64,000 nt of DNA from Flavihumibacter fluminis (GCF_021491375.1 NZ_JAKEVY010000002.1:310001-374000), one strand, 5' to 3'. Positions 37,301 through 45,012 are shown, counted from the stretch's first letter. Notes: generated by a model not told the origin, from the sequence alone. Numbers and translations are program-made.

Positions 37301-39443
37301 GGCATTGGTTCCGGGGGAAGGTGGCGAATTTATTTGGAATGTTTCAAGTTTTCAATATCGTGCTAACGGCCAGTTTGGTTTCAATCAGTCACATTTTTAT
37401 CAACACAAGGAATCTGAAATACAGCAGATGACTTTGGCAGAAGGTAATAAATGGGATTTTGGAATCAGAAATAATTCAGTTCAGGTCCGACATGGTATTT
37501 ATCCAACATCCGGATTAGAAGACAATGATTTCAGCGTTGTGATCAATGATGATGATTTTATTAAAAGTGCCTGTTTGGGCCGTTCTCTTATATTCATAGT
37601 TATTGACCCCAAAACGATGGTGCCGTGGAAAAACGTGGATGAGAATGGTCAGAATCTAAATCGGTTTGGGAGTGCATCTGCAAATTGTCAGCCATCAAGA
37701 AACTGGAATTTTGAGTTCTCTTACATGACAGCTGCATCCAGAAAATTAATGATGGATATGATGGATTCAATTCCGGATGGTTATTATGTAATAGTACGAT
37801 CAATTGATTATGCTACTAACGCTTCATTCAGTTCTACCTGGAGAGCAGATACAGCACTGTATGGATCAAATAACTCTCTTTATCACAAATTACTTAACGC
37901 AGGTTTTACTAATATTGATGAAGTAAATGCTCCTAAATGCTGGGGCCTTATCTATAAGAAAAACGATCCCTCTTTTGTACCTCAAACAAGAGTGTCAGCT
38001 GGCCTGTATGACCGTTTTTTTATTTCGACTAATGCAGCATCGCAAGACTCCATTGGGATGATTACCTCACCCAGATTTGGACCTGCGAAAAGCTGGAAAG
38101 AGTTGCGATGGGAAGGTAAATATTTGGAGACAAGTGCTCCTGATGAAGTAACAATTCAGTTGCTGGGTATAAGGGGAGATAATAACCCGGTTGTTCTTAG
38201 GGAAATAAACGCCGATGAGCGAATAGTTGATATTTCCGATATAAATGCGGAAACCTATCCTTATGTTCAGTTATATATGCGGAATAAGGATGCGGTTAAT
38301 TATACACCTTTCCAGTTGAATTACTGGAAGTTAATTTATGATCCGGTTCCTGAAGGAGCCATAGTTCCGAAATTGTATCTTTCCGCGAAAGATACCGCTG
38401 ATATTGGTGAGCCTGTAAATTTTGGTATTGCATTTAAAAACATCACGAGTGTCGCATTTGATAGCTTAAAAGTTAAGGTAACTATATCCGATGCAAATAA
38501 TGTTACTACTGAACTTCCGGTTCAAATGCAAAAGCCTCTCCCGGGCCAGGATACATTGAGATTCAATTATACCATCGACACAAAGAATTATCCAGGATTG
38601 AACACATTGTTTGTTGACTTCAATCCGGATTTTCATCAACCTGAGCAGTATAGATTTAATAATTTCCTTTTCAGGAATTTATTTGTGAAAGGTGATAATA
38701 CCAATCCATTACTGGATGTTACATTTGATGGAGTCCATATTTTAAATGGTGATATAGTATCTGCTAAGCCTAGGATTCAGATTAAATTGAAAGACGAATC
38801 AAAGTTCTTGCTGTTAAAAGATACCTCCTTGATGAGAATTCAGGTTAAATTTCCTGATGGCACAATCAGAAATTATCGCTTCGATAATGATACCGTCAGA
38901 TTTACTCCAGCTGTTGCAGGTACTGATAATACGGCCACTATCGATTTTACTCCGGCATTTTTGCAAACATTTGATCAGGAATCCGGCATTGATAGTTATG
39001 AACTGACTGTTGTTGGTAAAGATGCCAGTGAAAATACTGCGGGAAGGGCTGGGTATTCAATTGAATTCAAGGTGGTTAATAAGCCAATGATATCCAATTT
39101 ATTGAACTATCCAAATCCATTCAGTACATCTACCGCATTTGTGTTTACGCTTACAGGAAGTGAAATACCAACAAATTTCAAGATTCAGATTCTAACAGTA
39201 ACTGGCAAGGTGGTTCGTGAAATAACGGGCGATGAACTTGGACCTTTGCGTATAGGACGAAATATTACGGAATACAAGTGGGATGGTACAGATCAGTTTG
39301 GACAAAGATTGGCAAATGGGGTATACCTGTACCGGGTAGTCTCAACATTAAATGGAATAAAAATGGATAAGTTCAGAGCCGACGGTGATAATACTGATAA
39401 ATATTTTACCCGAGGGTATGGGAAAATGTATTTGATACGATGA
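34311..39443 (+). CDS. Type IX secretion sortase-like C25 peptidase (PorU2-like)
   Basis: This 1710-residue giant has a signal peptide ending TSFA-Q. It has a C25 (gingipain/PorU) catalytic domain with His661 in YFGHSSAN and Cys691 in NGCYAGDF. Several Ig-like beta-domains follow (about 790-1580). The type IX sorting C-terminal domain has NYPNPFSTST near residue 1600 and the closing NGVYLYRVVS segment. PorU removes the sorting tail of secreted proteins and attaches them to A-LPS. PorU proper is about 1100-1300 residues, so the length and the PorV-like neighbour point to the longer PorU2 type. It overlaps the next gene by four bases. Base composition is richer in A+T than in the flanking housekeeping genes. 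Confidence 0.85.
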   Translation: MYLNRKNSFNRLLIMLVVLLATGFTSFAQPFNNEWIDFNKTYYKFKVGTDGVYRIPAASLSTIGLNSTPAEHFRLYRNGVEVPIFTSVNSGVLPADGYIEFWGLANDGTTDRILYREEQFQHRTKYNLHVDTAIYFLTVEPSLPNKRFTSVNNDVASNTLPVEPYFIHKLARDYKERLNPGFAADLEQYVFSSSYDRGEFFSSNEIRQRITRTDNQTNLRPFVGGPDGTLQFGAFGNTTKTRRVRVELNGNQLYENSMNFFSDLVATVPVPNALLATGAASVAFTNVQPPAPATGPDPYLDRMVISFYELTYAREFNFNNARTFAFELQPRTNGYFLEIRNFNSGGVAPVLYDLENQERYVANTQVAGVFRFALPGSVNTRKLVMVSQASATGYPNIVNAFSSRTFTDYSNAALQGDYLIISNKVLLNGPDGSNPVEDYRQYRSSATGGAFNAKIYDIEELTDQFAFGQEGHPLSIKNFIRFARANFSSPLQNVFLIGKGVTYNYYRASNNITMRPQLKELNLLPTFGFPGSDNLMSSASSSDPLIQTPIGRLSVIRPAEVTDYLEKVKEYEQVQKTVSGQIEDQIWKKNILHVTGATDALLGVQLCNFMNSYKTLIDDTLTGANATVLCKTAGGQQDQSGAQVIRNQFESGISLLTYFGHSSANTLEFSIEDPNDYNNQGKYPVFSVNGCYAGDFFQYSAGRFQVYETLTEKFTLAKQRGGVAFIASTHFGVVNYLGVYLTSFYNQIGKTDYGRPLGVVIKDALVEMKQRYSPIDFLARAHAEQVNLHGDPALVMNFQEKPDYAVEESTVEISPSFISVSDQTFNVKVKYYNIGKAINDSVNVEVKRINPDGTEVVLYNQKRLAPKLVDSLEFQLPIISTIHKGQGRIAVVIDGEDRISEMVEDNNSISKTFFIYEDEASPAFPYNYSIVTEPSQKFYASTANPFSSMKQYIMEIDTTTNFNSSLKKAVTISSEGGLLEFDPQMSFQDSVVYYWRTALVPGEGGEFIWNVSSFQYRANGQFGFNQSHFYQHKESEIQQMTLAEGNKWDFGIRNNSVQVRHGIYPTSGLEDNDFSVVINDDDFIKSACLGRSLIFIVIDPKTMVPWKNVDENGQNLNRFGSASANCQPSRNWNFEFSYMTAASRKLMMDMMDSIPDGYYVIVRSIDYATNASFSSTWRADTALYGSNNSLYHKLLNAGFTNIDEVNAPKCWGLIYKKNDPSFVPQTRVSAGLYDRFFISTNAASQDSIGMITSPRFGPAKSWKELRWEGKYLETSAPDEVTIQLLGIRGDNNPVVLREINADERIVDISDINAETYPYVQLYMRNKDAVNYTPFQLNYWKLIYDPVPEGAIVPKLYLSAKDTADIGEPVNFGIAFKNITSVAFDSLKVKVTISDANNVTTELPVQMQKPLPGQDTLRFNYTIDTKNYPGLNTLFVDFNPDFHQPEQYRFNNFLFRNLFVKGDNTNPLLDVTFDGVHILNGDIVSAKPRIQIKLKDESKFLLLKDTSLMRIQVKFPDGTIRNYRFDNDTVRFTPAVAGTDNTATIDFTPAFLQTFDQESGIDSYELTVVGKDASENTAGRAGYSIEFKVVNKPMISNLLNYPNPFSTSTAFVFTLTGSEIPTNFKIQILTVTGKVVREITGDELGPLRIGRNITEYKWDGTDQFGQRLANGVYLYRVVSTLNGIKMDKFRADGDNTDKYFTRGYGKMYLIR

Positions 39444-40948
39444 TTAATTTTTCAGCAAGAAATGGCTCTCGAATTGAACAGGTTACTGTTTTCTTTCTAA
39501 GCCTTTTAATAACGCTGCTAGCTTATGGTTCTTTACTAAACAAAGGGCTTTCTTCTGATGATCATGAAGTAGTATTAAAAGTTTCCAAAGGTCTTTTTTT
39601 AAATCTGAACAGTTTTTTCAGACCGGTATCTGATATTACATTATACCTATGTTACCAAATAAGCGGAAATCATGGATGGTCCTTTGTATTGTTTAATATA
39701 ATAATACATGCGTTATGCGGATTAATGATCTATAAAAGCTGTCTGGTTTTATTTTCTGAGAAAGAAAAAAAAACGGTCATTGCATTATACGCAACATTGT
39801 TTTTTGTTCTGTATCCATTTCATCATGAATCTTTATTGTGGGCAGTTGGCCGTGGTTCTAGTCTTGCTACATTATTTGCAGTTCTTGCCATTTACCTTTC
39901 TTTAATTCGACAACCGGATGGTTTCTGGGTTGGTATAGTCAGTGTTTTATATTTTTTATCATTAAGTACCTATGAGAATACGATCCTTGTTCCCCTGATT
40001 GTTGCTGTACTAATACGGGCTAATCAACAGGCAAATAAGAATTGGTGGAAATGGTCTCTGATTTTTCTGATAACAGCACTTTTGAACTTATTGGTGCGAT
40101 ATTACCTTGTAGGAGTGATTGTTGGTGATTATGGCGACCGAATTTTTGATTTTTCTCCAAATGTGTTAGTGCTCAAAATATTCAAAGCATCGGGAAGATT
40201 CATTTTGCCACCTGGTTTTGCTGAAATTTGGATGATAATTCTTAGTCTTGTTGCTGGGATTGTTTTGTTATTTGTCTCCTTTAGGCTTTTAAAGCTTGAT
40301 AAGTCGGGCCGCGGAGTGTTTTTCTCAATCCTGATTTCATTTGGGGTTTCCTTTGTTTTGCCTTCATTATTTGGAATAAGTACCAGAACACTGGAAGGCG
40401 ACAGGTTATATTATTTCCCTACTTTTTACTTCTCTATTTTGCTGGCATATAGTTTAGTTCAGTTATGTTCCAGTGTTCAGTTGCGTTGGGCTGCAGGTTT
40501 ACTAGTAGGGTATTTTTTGTTTTGCCTTCATAACGGTAATAAAATCTGGAAGAAAGCTGATGAAATAAGTAAGGTTATATTGGATGATATGATTGCATAC
40601 AGAAGTAAGGCAGATAAAATGTATGTAGTAAATCTTCCTGAAGAATATTTTGGAGCGCATGTTTTTCGGAATGGTTTTCCTGAAGCTTTAATCCTAAGGG
40701 GGCTAGATACTACGGGAATTGTATTGCTTTCACTTCAGGGCCCATCTCATCAACTAATATTAAATGAAGTTCTGAAACCGATAATCGACAGTTCAGGCAG
40801 CCTTTTAATAGGGGTAAATACAGTTTTTTTGAACAGATCAACTGTACTTTCATTTAATAGAGAGACCAAAATTTTTGAAAAATCAGCAATTGACTCAACC
40901 AAGCCGGTACTTTATTGGGATAATAAAAATTTGAAACTGCTTCCTTAG
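39440..40948 (+). CDS. Polytopic membrane protein, probable GT-C glycosyltransferase
   Basis: The 502-residue protein has about 10-11 membrane helices. An acidic pair in SSDDHEV follows the first helix, as the catalytic Asp does in GT-C enzymes. YPFHHESLLWAVGRGSS recalls the second-loop motif of TMTC/PMT-type glycosyltransferases. The C-terminal 90 residues are soluble. It overlaps the PorU2-like gene by four bases (ATGA), so it might glycosylate an exported product, but the substrate is unknown. Codon composition is strongly AT-rich (16 of 60 G+C in the line at 39721). Its stop overlaps the convergent gene. Confidence 0.7.
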   Translation: MINFSARNGSRIEQVTVFFLSLLITLLAYGSLLNKGLSSDDHEVVLKVSKGLFLNLNSFFRPVSDITLYLCYQISGNHGWSFVLFNIIIHALCGLMIYKSCLVLFSEKEKKTVIALYATLFFVLYPFHHESLLWAVGRGSSLATLFAVLAIYLSLIRQPDGFWVGIVSVLYFLSLSTYENTILVPLIVAVLIRANQQANKNWWKWSLIFLITALLNLLVRYYLVGVIVGDYGDRIFDFSPNVLVLKIFKASGRFILPPGFAEIWMIILSLVAGIVLLFVSFRLLKLDKSGRGVFFSILISFGVSFVLPSLFGISTRTLEGDRLYYFPTFYFSILLAYSLVQLCSSVQLRWAAGLLVGYFLFCLHNGNKIWKKADEISKVILDDMIAYRSKADKMYVVNLPEEYFGAHVFRNGFPEALILRGLDTTGIVLLSLQGPSHQLILNEVLKPIIDSSGSLLIGVNTVFLNRSTVLSFNRETKIFEKSAIDSTKPVLYWDNKNLKLLP

Positions 40949-42090
40949 TGGCTGATTTCTCTTTTCGCAAATAAGCTCGCTGATGTTAATAGTAGGATAG
41001 GAACTATTGGCATAAAAAATCTGTTGAGCCAATCGTCACAGGTTAATAAAACGGATCCCCAGAATAAGGAAATAAAGGAGAGAATGAATATCATCAATGG
41101 CTTATTTGTTCGCAACACAAAAACTAGCGCAATTGCTGCCATTAAATAGAGAGGATAAAAGAATCCGATAAGTAAAAGATTATGCCTCTTTGAAAAGTGA
41201 TCCCTTGTTAAGCCGAAATAAGAACTGCTTCTTTTCAGAAATAGCTGCGCAAAAAAACCTGGATTTTTAATAATCAATTTACCTATCCCCTGAAGGGTAT
41301 TAGGATTTGTAATTCCTGATGTGTCAGGTTGAATTGAAATTTCAGAAGGTATGTAACAAATCACATTCCCTTCGACAAAGGGCTTTTTAAAATCATAGGA
41401 GCCTCCAATTGAAAGAAAGGAATTAATAAGTAAGAAAATACACAGAATTGATATGGAAGTGAGTAATATTAATCTAGTTGTAATCTTTTGCATTAAACAA
41501 TGGCTATATGCTGCATGAATCAATACAGCTGTAATGGAGAGTATGGCGGTGGGCCTGGAAAATAAAAACAGCAGTAAGATTAGCCATGTTCCCAGGTTTT
41601 TAATTCCGTATTTAAAGTAAAAAAAAAGAAATGTCAATTGCAGGCTTAAAAAAAAAGATTCTGTATACAAATGATTGTTCCAGGATTGGTAAGGGATGCA
41701 CACAATCAGTAAGCATACCGCCAGTGTAGCTGATAGTGTATTTTTTAGTTGTCCCTTGCAAATATGATAAAAAACAATTAATGAGATTCCCGAGAATAGT
41801 GTCTGAAGAATGTATATACCAAAAACGCTAAACCCCAATAATTTACAGAATGTGACATAGATTATGTAGGATCCATAAAGAATAAATTGATTTGAGCTGA
41901 GTTTTTGTTCAGTTATTAATAAATCAGATTCACTCAAATACTTCTCTGCTTCTCCATCTGTGACAATACCGAATTTGAGAAAAAGAATTACTTGAATAAC
42001 TATCCAAAGAACGATTAATAATAAATGGTATACTGGTATATCTCTTACCTGTTTACCCCAAAACTGCTTGTACTTTTTGAATTCAGCCAT
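40945..42090 (-). CDS. Polytopic membrane protein, possible GT-C glycosyltransferase
   Basis: The 381-residue protein has about 9-10 membrane helices. The first loop has an acidic VTDGEAEKY, the second has SWNNHLYTESFF, and LFSRPTAIL follows. This is the pattern of dolichyl-phosphate-mannose-type (GT-C) glycosyltransferases. It is AT-rich like its convergent neighbour (17 of 60 G+C in the line at 41581). Its start lies 46 bases inside the 3' end of ribE, an unusually long overlap, and its stop overlaps the neighbour's stop. The function is inferred only from topology and motifs. Confidence 0.65.
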   Translation of the reverse strand: MAEFKKYKQFWGKQVRDIPVYHLLLIVLWIVIQVILFLKFGIVTDGEAEKYLSESDLLITEQKLSSNQFILYGSYIIYVTFCKLLGFSVFGIYILQTLFSGISLIVFYHICKGQLKNTLSATLAVCLLIVCIPYQSWNNHLYTESFFLSLQLTFLFFYFKYGIKNLGTWLILLLFLFSRPTAILSITAVLIHAAYSHCLMQKITTRLILLTSISILCIFLLINSFLSIGGSYDFKKPFVEGNVICYIPSEISIQPDTSGITNPNTLQGIGKLIIKNPGFFAQLFLKRSSSYFGLTRDHFSKRHNLLLIGFFYPLYLMAAIALVFVLRTNKPLMIFILSFISLFWGSVLLTCDDWLNRFFMPIVPILLLTSASLFAKREISH

Positions 42091-42665
42091 TGGGTCCGAT
42101 TAATATATTTCCCTACAATATCAAATTCAATATTTACCAGGTCACCCGGTTGAACAGTATGGATATTCGTGTGTTCAAAGGTATAAGGTATAATCGCCAC
42201 TGTGAACTCATCTTCCGTAACATTAAAAATGGTTAGACTGGTACCATTTAATGAAATAGATCCTTTCTCAATTATCAGGGCTGCAAACGCTACCGGTATT
42301 TTAAATCGGTACTCCCAACTTCCAGATTTGTCTATTCGTGAAATACAGGTGCCTGTACAGTCAACATGACCCTGCACAATATGGCCATCCAGGCGTCCAT
42401 TGATGGGCATGCATCGTTCCAGGTTGACCAGATTACCGGTTTCCCATTTACCGAGGTTGGTTTTGTCCAGGCTTTCAGCAATAGCTGTAACCCTGTGTTT
42501 GCCATCTTCCAGGGCATCTACAGTAAGGCAGACACCATTATGAGAAACACTCTGATCAATTGTTAATTCGTGGGAAATGGCAGATTCCACCCAAAAGATT
42601 CGGTTCGTACCTTCCGTCTGAATATTGATAATCTTCCCTGTAGTCTCTATTATACCGGTAAACAT
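42045..42665 (-). CDS. ribE: Riboflavin synthase alpha subunit
   Basis: The enzyme dismutates two 6,7-dimethyl-8-ribityllumazines to riboflavin. The 206-residue protein has two similar lumazine-binding barrels. The N-terminus is MFTGIIETTG. SVSHNGVCLTVD lies in the first repeat and KGSISLNGTSLTI in the second, and GRLDGHIVQGHVD lies between them. The C-terminus is about 10 residues longer than usual and lies in the overlap with the downstream membrane protein gene. The gene is divergent from rpsU. Confidence 0.95.
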   Translation of the reverse strand: MFTGIIETTGKIINIQTEGTNRIFWVESAISHELTIDQSVSHNGVCLTVDALEDGKHRVTAIAESLDKTNLGKWETGNLVNLERCMPINGRLDGHIVQGHVDCTGTCISRIDKSGSWEYRFKIPVAFAALIIEKGSISLNGTSLTIFNVTEDEFTVAIIPYTFEHTNIHTVQPGDLVNIEFDIVGKYINRTQWLNSKSTSSFGVNR

Positions 42666-42706
42666 AACTGCAAATTAGGGGCAAAACAGGTTTTTGGGAA
42701 AAAGGA

Positions 42707-42737
42707 TTTGGTATTTGTTACTGTTTCCCTATCTTTG
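42707..42737 (+). promoter_or_regulatory. rpsU: rpsU promoter
   Basis: TTTG (42707-42710), a 19-base spacer and TATCTTTG (42730-42737) match the Bacteroidota consensus exactly. Confidence 0.75.
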
Positions 42738-42754
42738 CCCTCCAAAAATTTACC

Positions 42755-42762
42755 AAAGGAGG
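42755..42762 (+). promoter_or_regulatory. rpsU: Strong Shine-Dalgarno of rpsU
   Basis: AAAGGAGG stands eight bases before the rpsU ATG, an ideal Shine-Dalgarno. It contrasts with almost all other starts in the window, which have none. Confidence 0.85.
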
Positions 42763-42770
42763 TATATTCT

Positions 42771-42968
42771 ATGCTGATTATCGATTCTAAAGACTGCGAA
42801 AACATCGACAAAGCCCTCAAAAAGTACAAGAAAAAGTTTGAGAAAGCGAAGATTCTGGTGCAATTGAGAGACCGTCAGTCTTTTACCAAGCCGTCTGTAA
42901 GACGCCGTGCAGAAGTGCTCAAGGCTGTTTACAAGCAGCAGGTAGCCAGCGGAAAGTTCGAAGTATAA
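42771..42968 (+). CDS. rpsU: Small ribosomal subunit protein bS21
   Basis: The 65-residue basic protein matches bS21 (KKYKKKFEKAKILVQL, then RRQ-like and RRRAEVLKAVYKQ). In Bacteroidota bS21 helps to hide the anti-Shine-Dalgarno end of 16S rRNA, and rpsU mRNA keeps a strong Shine-Dalgarno for self-control, which is seen here. The start is fixed by that Shine-Dalgarno; the reading frame is open upstream through the promoter, but that part is not coding. It is closed by a long hairpin terminator. Confidence 0.95.
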   Translation: MLIIDSKDCENIDKALKKYKKKFEKAKILVQLRDRQSFTKPSVRRRAEVLKAVYKQQVASGKFEV

Positions 42969-42994
42969 TCGATCTTACTGTTCAATATAGTGTG

Positions 42995-43037
42995 AAGAGA
43001 TCGCAGCAATCTTGTAGATTTGCTGCGATCTCTTTTG
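42995..43037 (+). terminator. Terminator after rpsU
   Basis: The 15-bp perfect arms AAGAGATCGCAGCAA and TTGCTGCGATCTCTT have a 10-base loop and a TTTT tail. The loop and right arm also carry TAGATTTG (43015-43022). Confidence 0.85.
43015..43022 (+). promoter_or_regulatory. Possible xer promoter -7 inside the rpsU terminator
   Basis: TAGATTTG fits TAnnTTTG, and TGTG (42991-42994) lies 20 bases before it in place of TTTG. The ATG of the recombinase is 17 bases downstream. Confidence 0.45.
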
Positions 43038-43038
43038 T

Positions 43039-43950
43039 ATGTCTGCCAATTCAGAAACAAGCCTCCCGGATTTTTTATCCTATTTGCAGCTGGAAAAACG
43101 GTATTCAGCACTTACCATCCGGGCCTACCAGGACGACCTGATTGCTTTTCGTGATTTCCTGGTTGTTGAGTTCGATGTAGAGGAACTTACTGAAGCCAGC
43201 GCGATGATGATCCGGTCCTGGCTTTCATCACTAAAGGAAGGCAAGGAGCCATTAGCAGCTTCAAGTATTGCCCGAAAACTTTCCTCCCTCCGATCCTTTT
43301 ATAAATATCACTTGAGAAAAGGTTGTATTCCTGTGTCTCCGGCTGCTCAGCTAGCTGCACCAAAAGGAGGTAAACGCCTGCCTGTTTACCTGGAAGAAAA
43401 TCAGGCAGCTCATTTTCTTGATAAGGTAGGGGAAGGAGATGGCTGGACCGGGTTTAATACCCAGTTGATATTGGCACTGTTTTACCAAACGGGCATGCGC
43501 CTTAGCGAACTGGTATCCCTCAGGCATAACCAGGTTGACTATTTTCAAAAAAGTTTGCGGGTATGGGGAAAGGGAGGCAAGGAACGAATTATTCCTGTTC
43601 AACAGCCCCTGCTTGATTTGATCCGCTCGTATGAGGATATGCAGAAAAAGGAATGGGGAGTATATAACCCTGAAGCACCACTGCTTGTAACAGAAAAAGG
43701 GAAACCCGTATATGCGAAGTATTTATACCGGCTCGTAAAAAAACACCTGGAAGGATTGACAACCCTGCAGAAAAAAAGTCCGCATATACTCCGGCATAGT
43801 TTTGCTACCCATTTACTGAACCAGGGAGCTGAGTTGAATGCAGTGAAGGAGTTACTCGGACATGCAAGTCTGGCAGCTACACAGATATACACTCACAACA
43901 CCATTGGCAAACTCAAAGAGGTTCATAAAAAGGCCCATCCAAAAGGCTAA
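43039..43950 (+). CDS. Tyrosine recombinase XerC/XerD
   Basis: The 303-residue recombinase resolves chromosome dimers at dif with FtsK. It has the N-terminal SAM-like core-binding domain (residues 5-90). The catalytic set is Arg in GMRLSELVSLR, the beta-hairpin Lys in GKGGKERIIPV, HILRHSFATHLL (His and Arg), LLGHASLAATQIYTH and the Tyr in YTH. Neighbours are housekeeping genes and no phage or integron features are present, so a cellular Xer role is most likely. XerC versus XerD cannot be decided from the sequence. Confidence 0.92.
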   Translation: MSANSETSLPDFLSYLQLEKRYSALTIRAYQDDLIAFRDFLVVEFDVEELTEASAMMIRSWLSSLKEGKEPLAASSIARKLSSLRSFYKYHLRKGCIPVSPAAQLAAPKGGKRLPVYLEENQAAHFLDKVGEGDGWTGFNTQLILALFYQTGMRLSELVSLRHNQVDYFQKSLRVWGKGGKERIIPVQQPLLDLIRSYEDMQKKEWGVYNPEAPLLVTEKGKPVYAKYLYRLVKKHLEGLTTLQKKSPHILRHSFATHLLNQGAELNAVKELLGHASLAATQIYTHNTIGKLKEVHKKAHPKG

Positions 43951-44126
43951 GATATTGCTCTAATATGTTGTATGTGAAGGAATTGCGAAAAATAAAAATA
44001 GTTACTGGCATTCTTGGAAAATGAGGCTGTTTATGTTATCTTCATAGCAACAGACGGTCTAAAACCTATGAATTATTCATAAAACCGGAAGTTCTTTATT
44101 TATTGTTCACTTTAAACGTGATTGTT

Positions 44127-44429
44127 ATGAACGTTAACATTCAGACTGTACACTTTGATGCAGACATTAAGTTAGTGGAGTATGTAACCAGCAAGCTGGA
44201 AAAACTATCCACTTTTCACGACCGGATCATCAAAGTGGATGTCTTTTTGAAATTAGACAATGTTGTGCATCAGATTAAAGACAAAGTAGCAGAAATCAGA
44301 GTTCACGTCCCTAAACACGACTTCTTTGTAAAAGCCAGTAGTAAATCATTTGAAGAATCCTTTGACAGTGCGCTGGATTCCCTGGTTAACCAAATAAAAA
44401 GAAAAAAAGAAAAACAATTTGCCAGCTAA
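44127..44429 (+). CDS. hpf: Ribosome hibernation-promoting factor (short HPF/RaiA type)
   Basis: The 100-residue protein matches short HPF: MNVNIQTVHFDAD at the start, the VDVFLKLDN strand, KVAEIRVHVP and a basic C-terminal helix (LVNQIKRKKEKQ). It binds the decoding centre of idle 30S subunits. The ATG at 44127 is preferred to a start eight codons upstream that adds a non-homologous MFTLNVIV. It is followed by a strong terminator and then by the tRNA-tuf operon. Confidence 0.9.
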   Translation: MNVNIQTVHFDADIKLVEYVTSKLEKLSTFHDRIIKVDVFLKLDNVVHQIKDKVAEIRVHVPKHDFFVKASSKSFEESFDSALDSLVNQIKRKKEKQFAS

Positions 44430-44438
44430 AAAATACTC

Positions 44439-44465
44439 AAGACCTCTCCGGAGGTCTTTTTTTTT
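44439..44465 (+). terminator. Terminator after hpf
   Basis: An 8-bp stem AAGACCTC/GAGGTCTT with loop TCCG is followed by seven T. Confidence 0.9.
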
Positions 44466-44525
44466 GCCTGTAATTCAATGCTGGTGCGACCTTCGGGAAA
44501 TTTTAAAAAAAATGAAGCCAAAATT

Positions 44526-44554
44526 TTTGTATTTCTTAAATTCTTTTACCTTTG
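44526..44554 (+). promoter_or_regulatory. Promoter of the tRNA-Thr-Tyr-Gly-Thr-tuf operon
   Basis: TTTG (44526-44529) and TACCTTTG (44547-44554) are 17 bases apart, 43 bases before the first tRNA. Confidence 0.7.
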
Positions 44555-44597
44555 CCATCCCGTAAACAAAAAGGGAAGTTCTTTTAAACATTCAATC

Positions 44598-44670
44598 GCC
44601 ACTTTAGCTCAGCTGGTAGAGCAACTGATTTGTAATCAGTAGGTCGTTGGTTCGATTCCGACAAGTGGCT
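44598..44670 (+). tRNA. tRNA-Thr (TGT)
   Basis: Acceptor GCCACTT pairs with AAGTGGC. The anticodon stem is ACTGA/TCAGT with loop TTTGTAA, so the anticodon is TGT (ACA). It has GGTTCGATTCC in the T-arm and discriminator T. First gene of a four-tRNA run in front of tuf. Confidence 0.95.
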
Positions 44671-44685
44671 CTTGTTTTATAAAAC

Positions 44686-44768
44686 GGGCAGGTTCCAGAG
44701 CGGCCAAATGGGGCGGACTGTAAATCCGCTGTCTTTCGACTTCAGAGGTTCGAATCCTCTCCTGCCCA
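44686..44768 (+). tRNA. tRNA-Tyr (GTA)
   Basis: Acceptor GGGCAGG pairs with CCTGCCC. The anticodon loop CTGTAAA gives GTA, and the long variable arm is typical of class II tRNA-Tyr. Discriminator A. 83 bases. Confidence 0.95.
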
Positions 44769-44854
44769 CCTTACTCATTGAATCGCAAGATTGAATGAGT
44801 TTAGTTCTTTTCATGGGAATGAAATTGCTTTCAGATCTGATCTGAAAACAGTAA

Positions 44855-44927
44855 GCGGAAGTAGCTCAATTGGTAGAGCGATAGCCTTCCAAGCTATAGG
44901 TTGCGAGTTCGAGACTCGTCTTCCGCT
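44855..44927 (+). tRNA. tRNA-Gly (TCC)
   Basis: Acceptor GCGGAAG pairs with CTTCCGC. Anticodon stem ATAGC/GCTAT with loop CTTCCAA gives TCC. Discriminator T. Confidence 0.95.
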
Positions 44928-44937
44928 CATTTATTCC

Positions 44938-45012
44938 GCCGTTGTAGCTCAGGGGTAGAGCACTTCCTTGGTAGGGAAGAGGTCGTGAGTTCGATTCTCA
45001 CTAACGGCTCCA
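44938..45012 (+). tRNA. tRNA-Thr (GGT), CCA encoded
   Basis: Acceptor GCCGTTG pairs with TAACGGC (one G-T pair). Anticodon stem CTTCC/GGAAG with loop TTGGTAG gives GGT. Discriminator T is followed by encoded CCA (45010-45012). A second threonine isoacceptor in the same operon. Confidence 0.93.

Noticed and set aside
34311-39443. Main type IX sortase PorU
   Set aside because: The catalytic domain fits, but at 1710 residues it is much longer than PorU; PorU2-like is the safer call.
43039-43950. Phage or integron integrase
   Set aside because: The recombinase is flanked by rpsU and hpf, with no attachment repeats, phage genes or cassette array; a cellular Xer is more likely.
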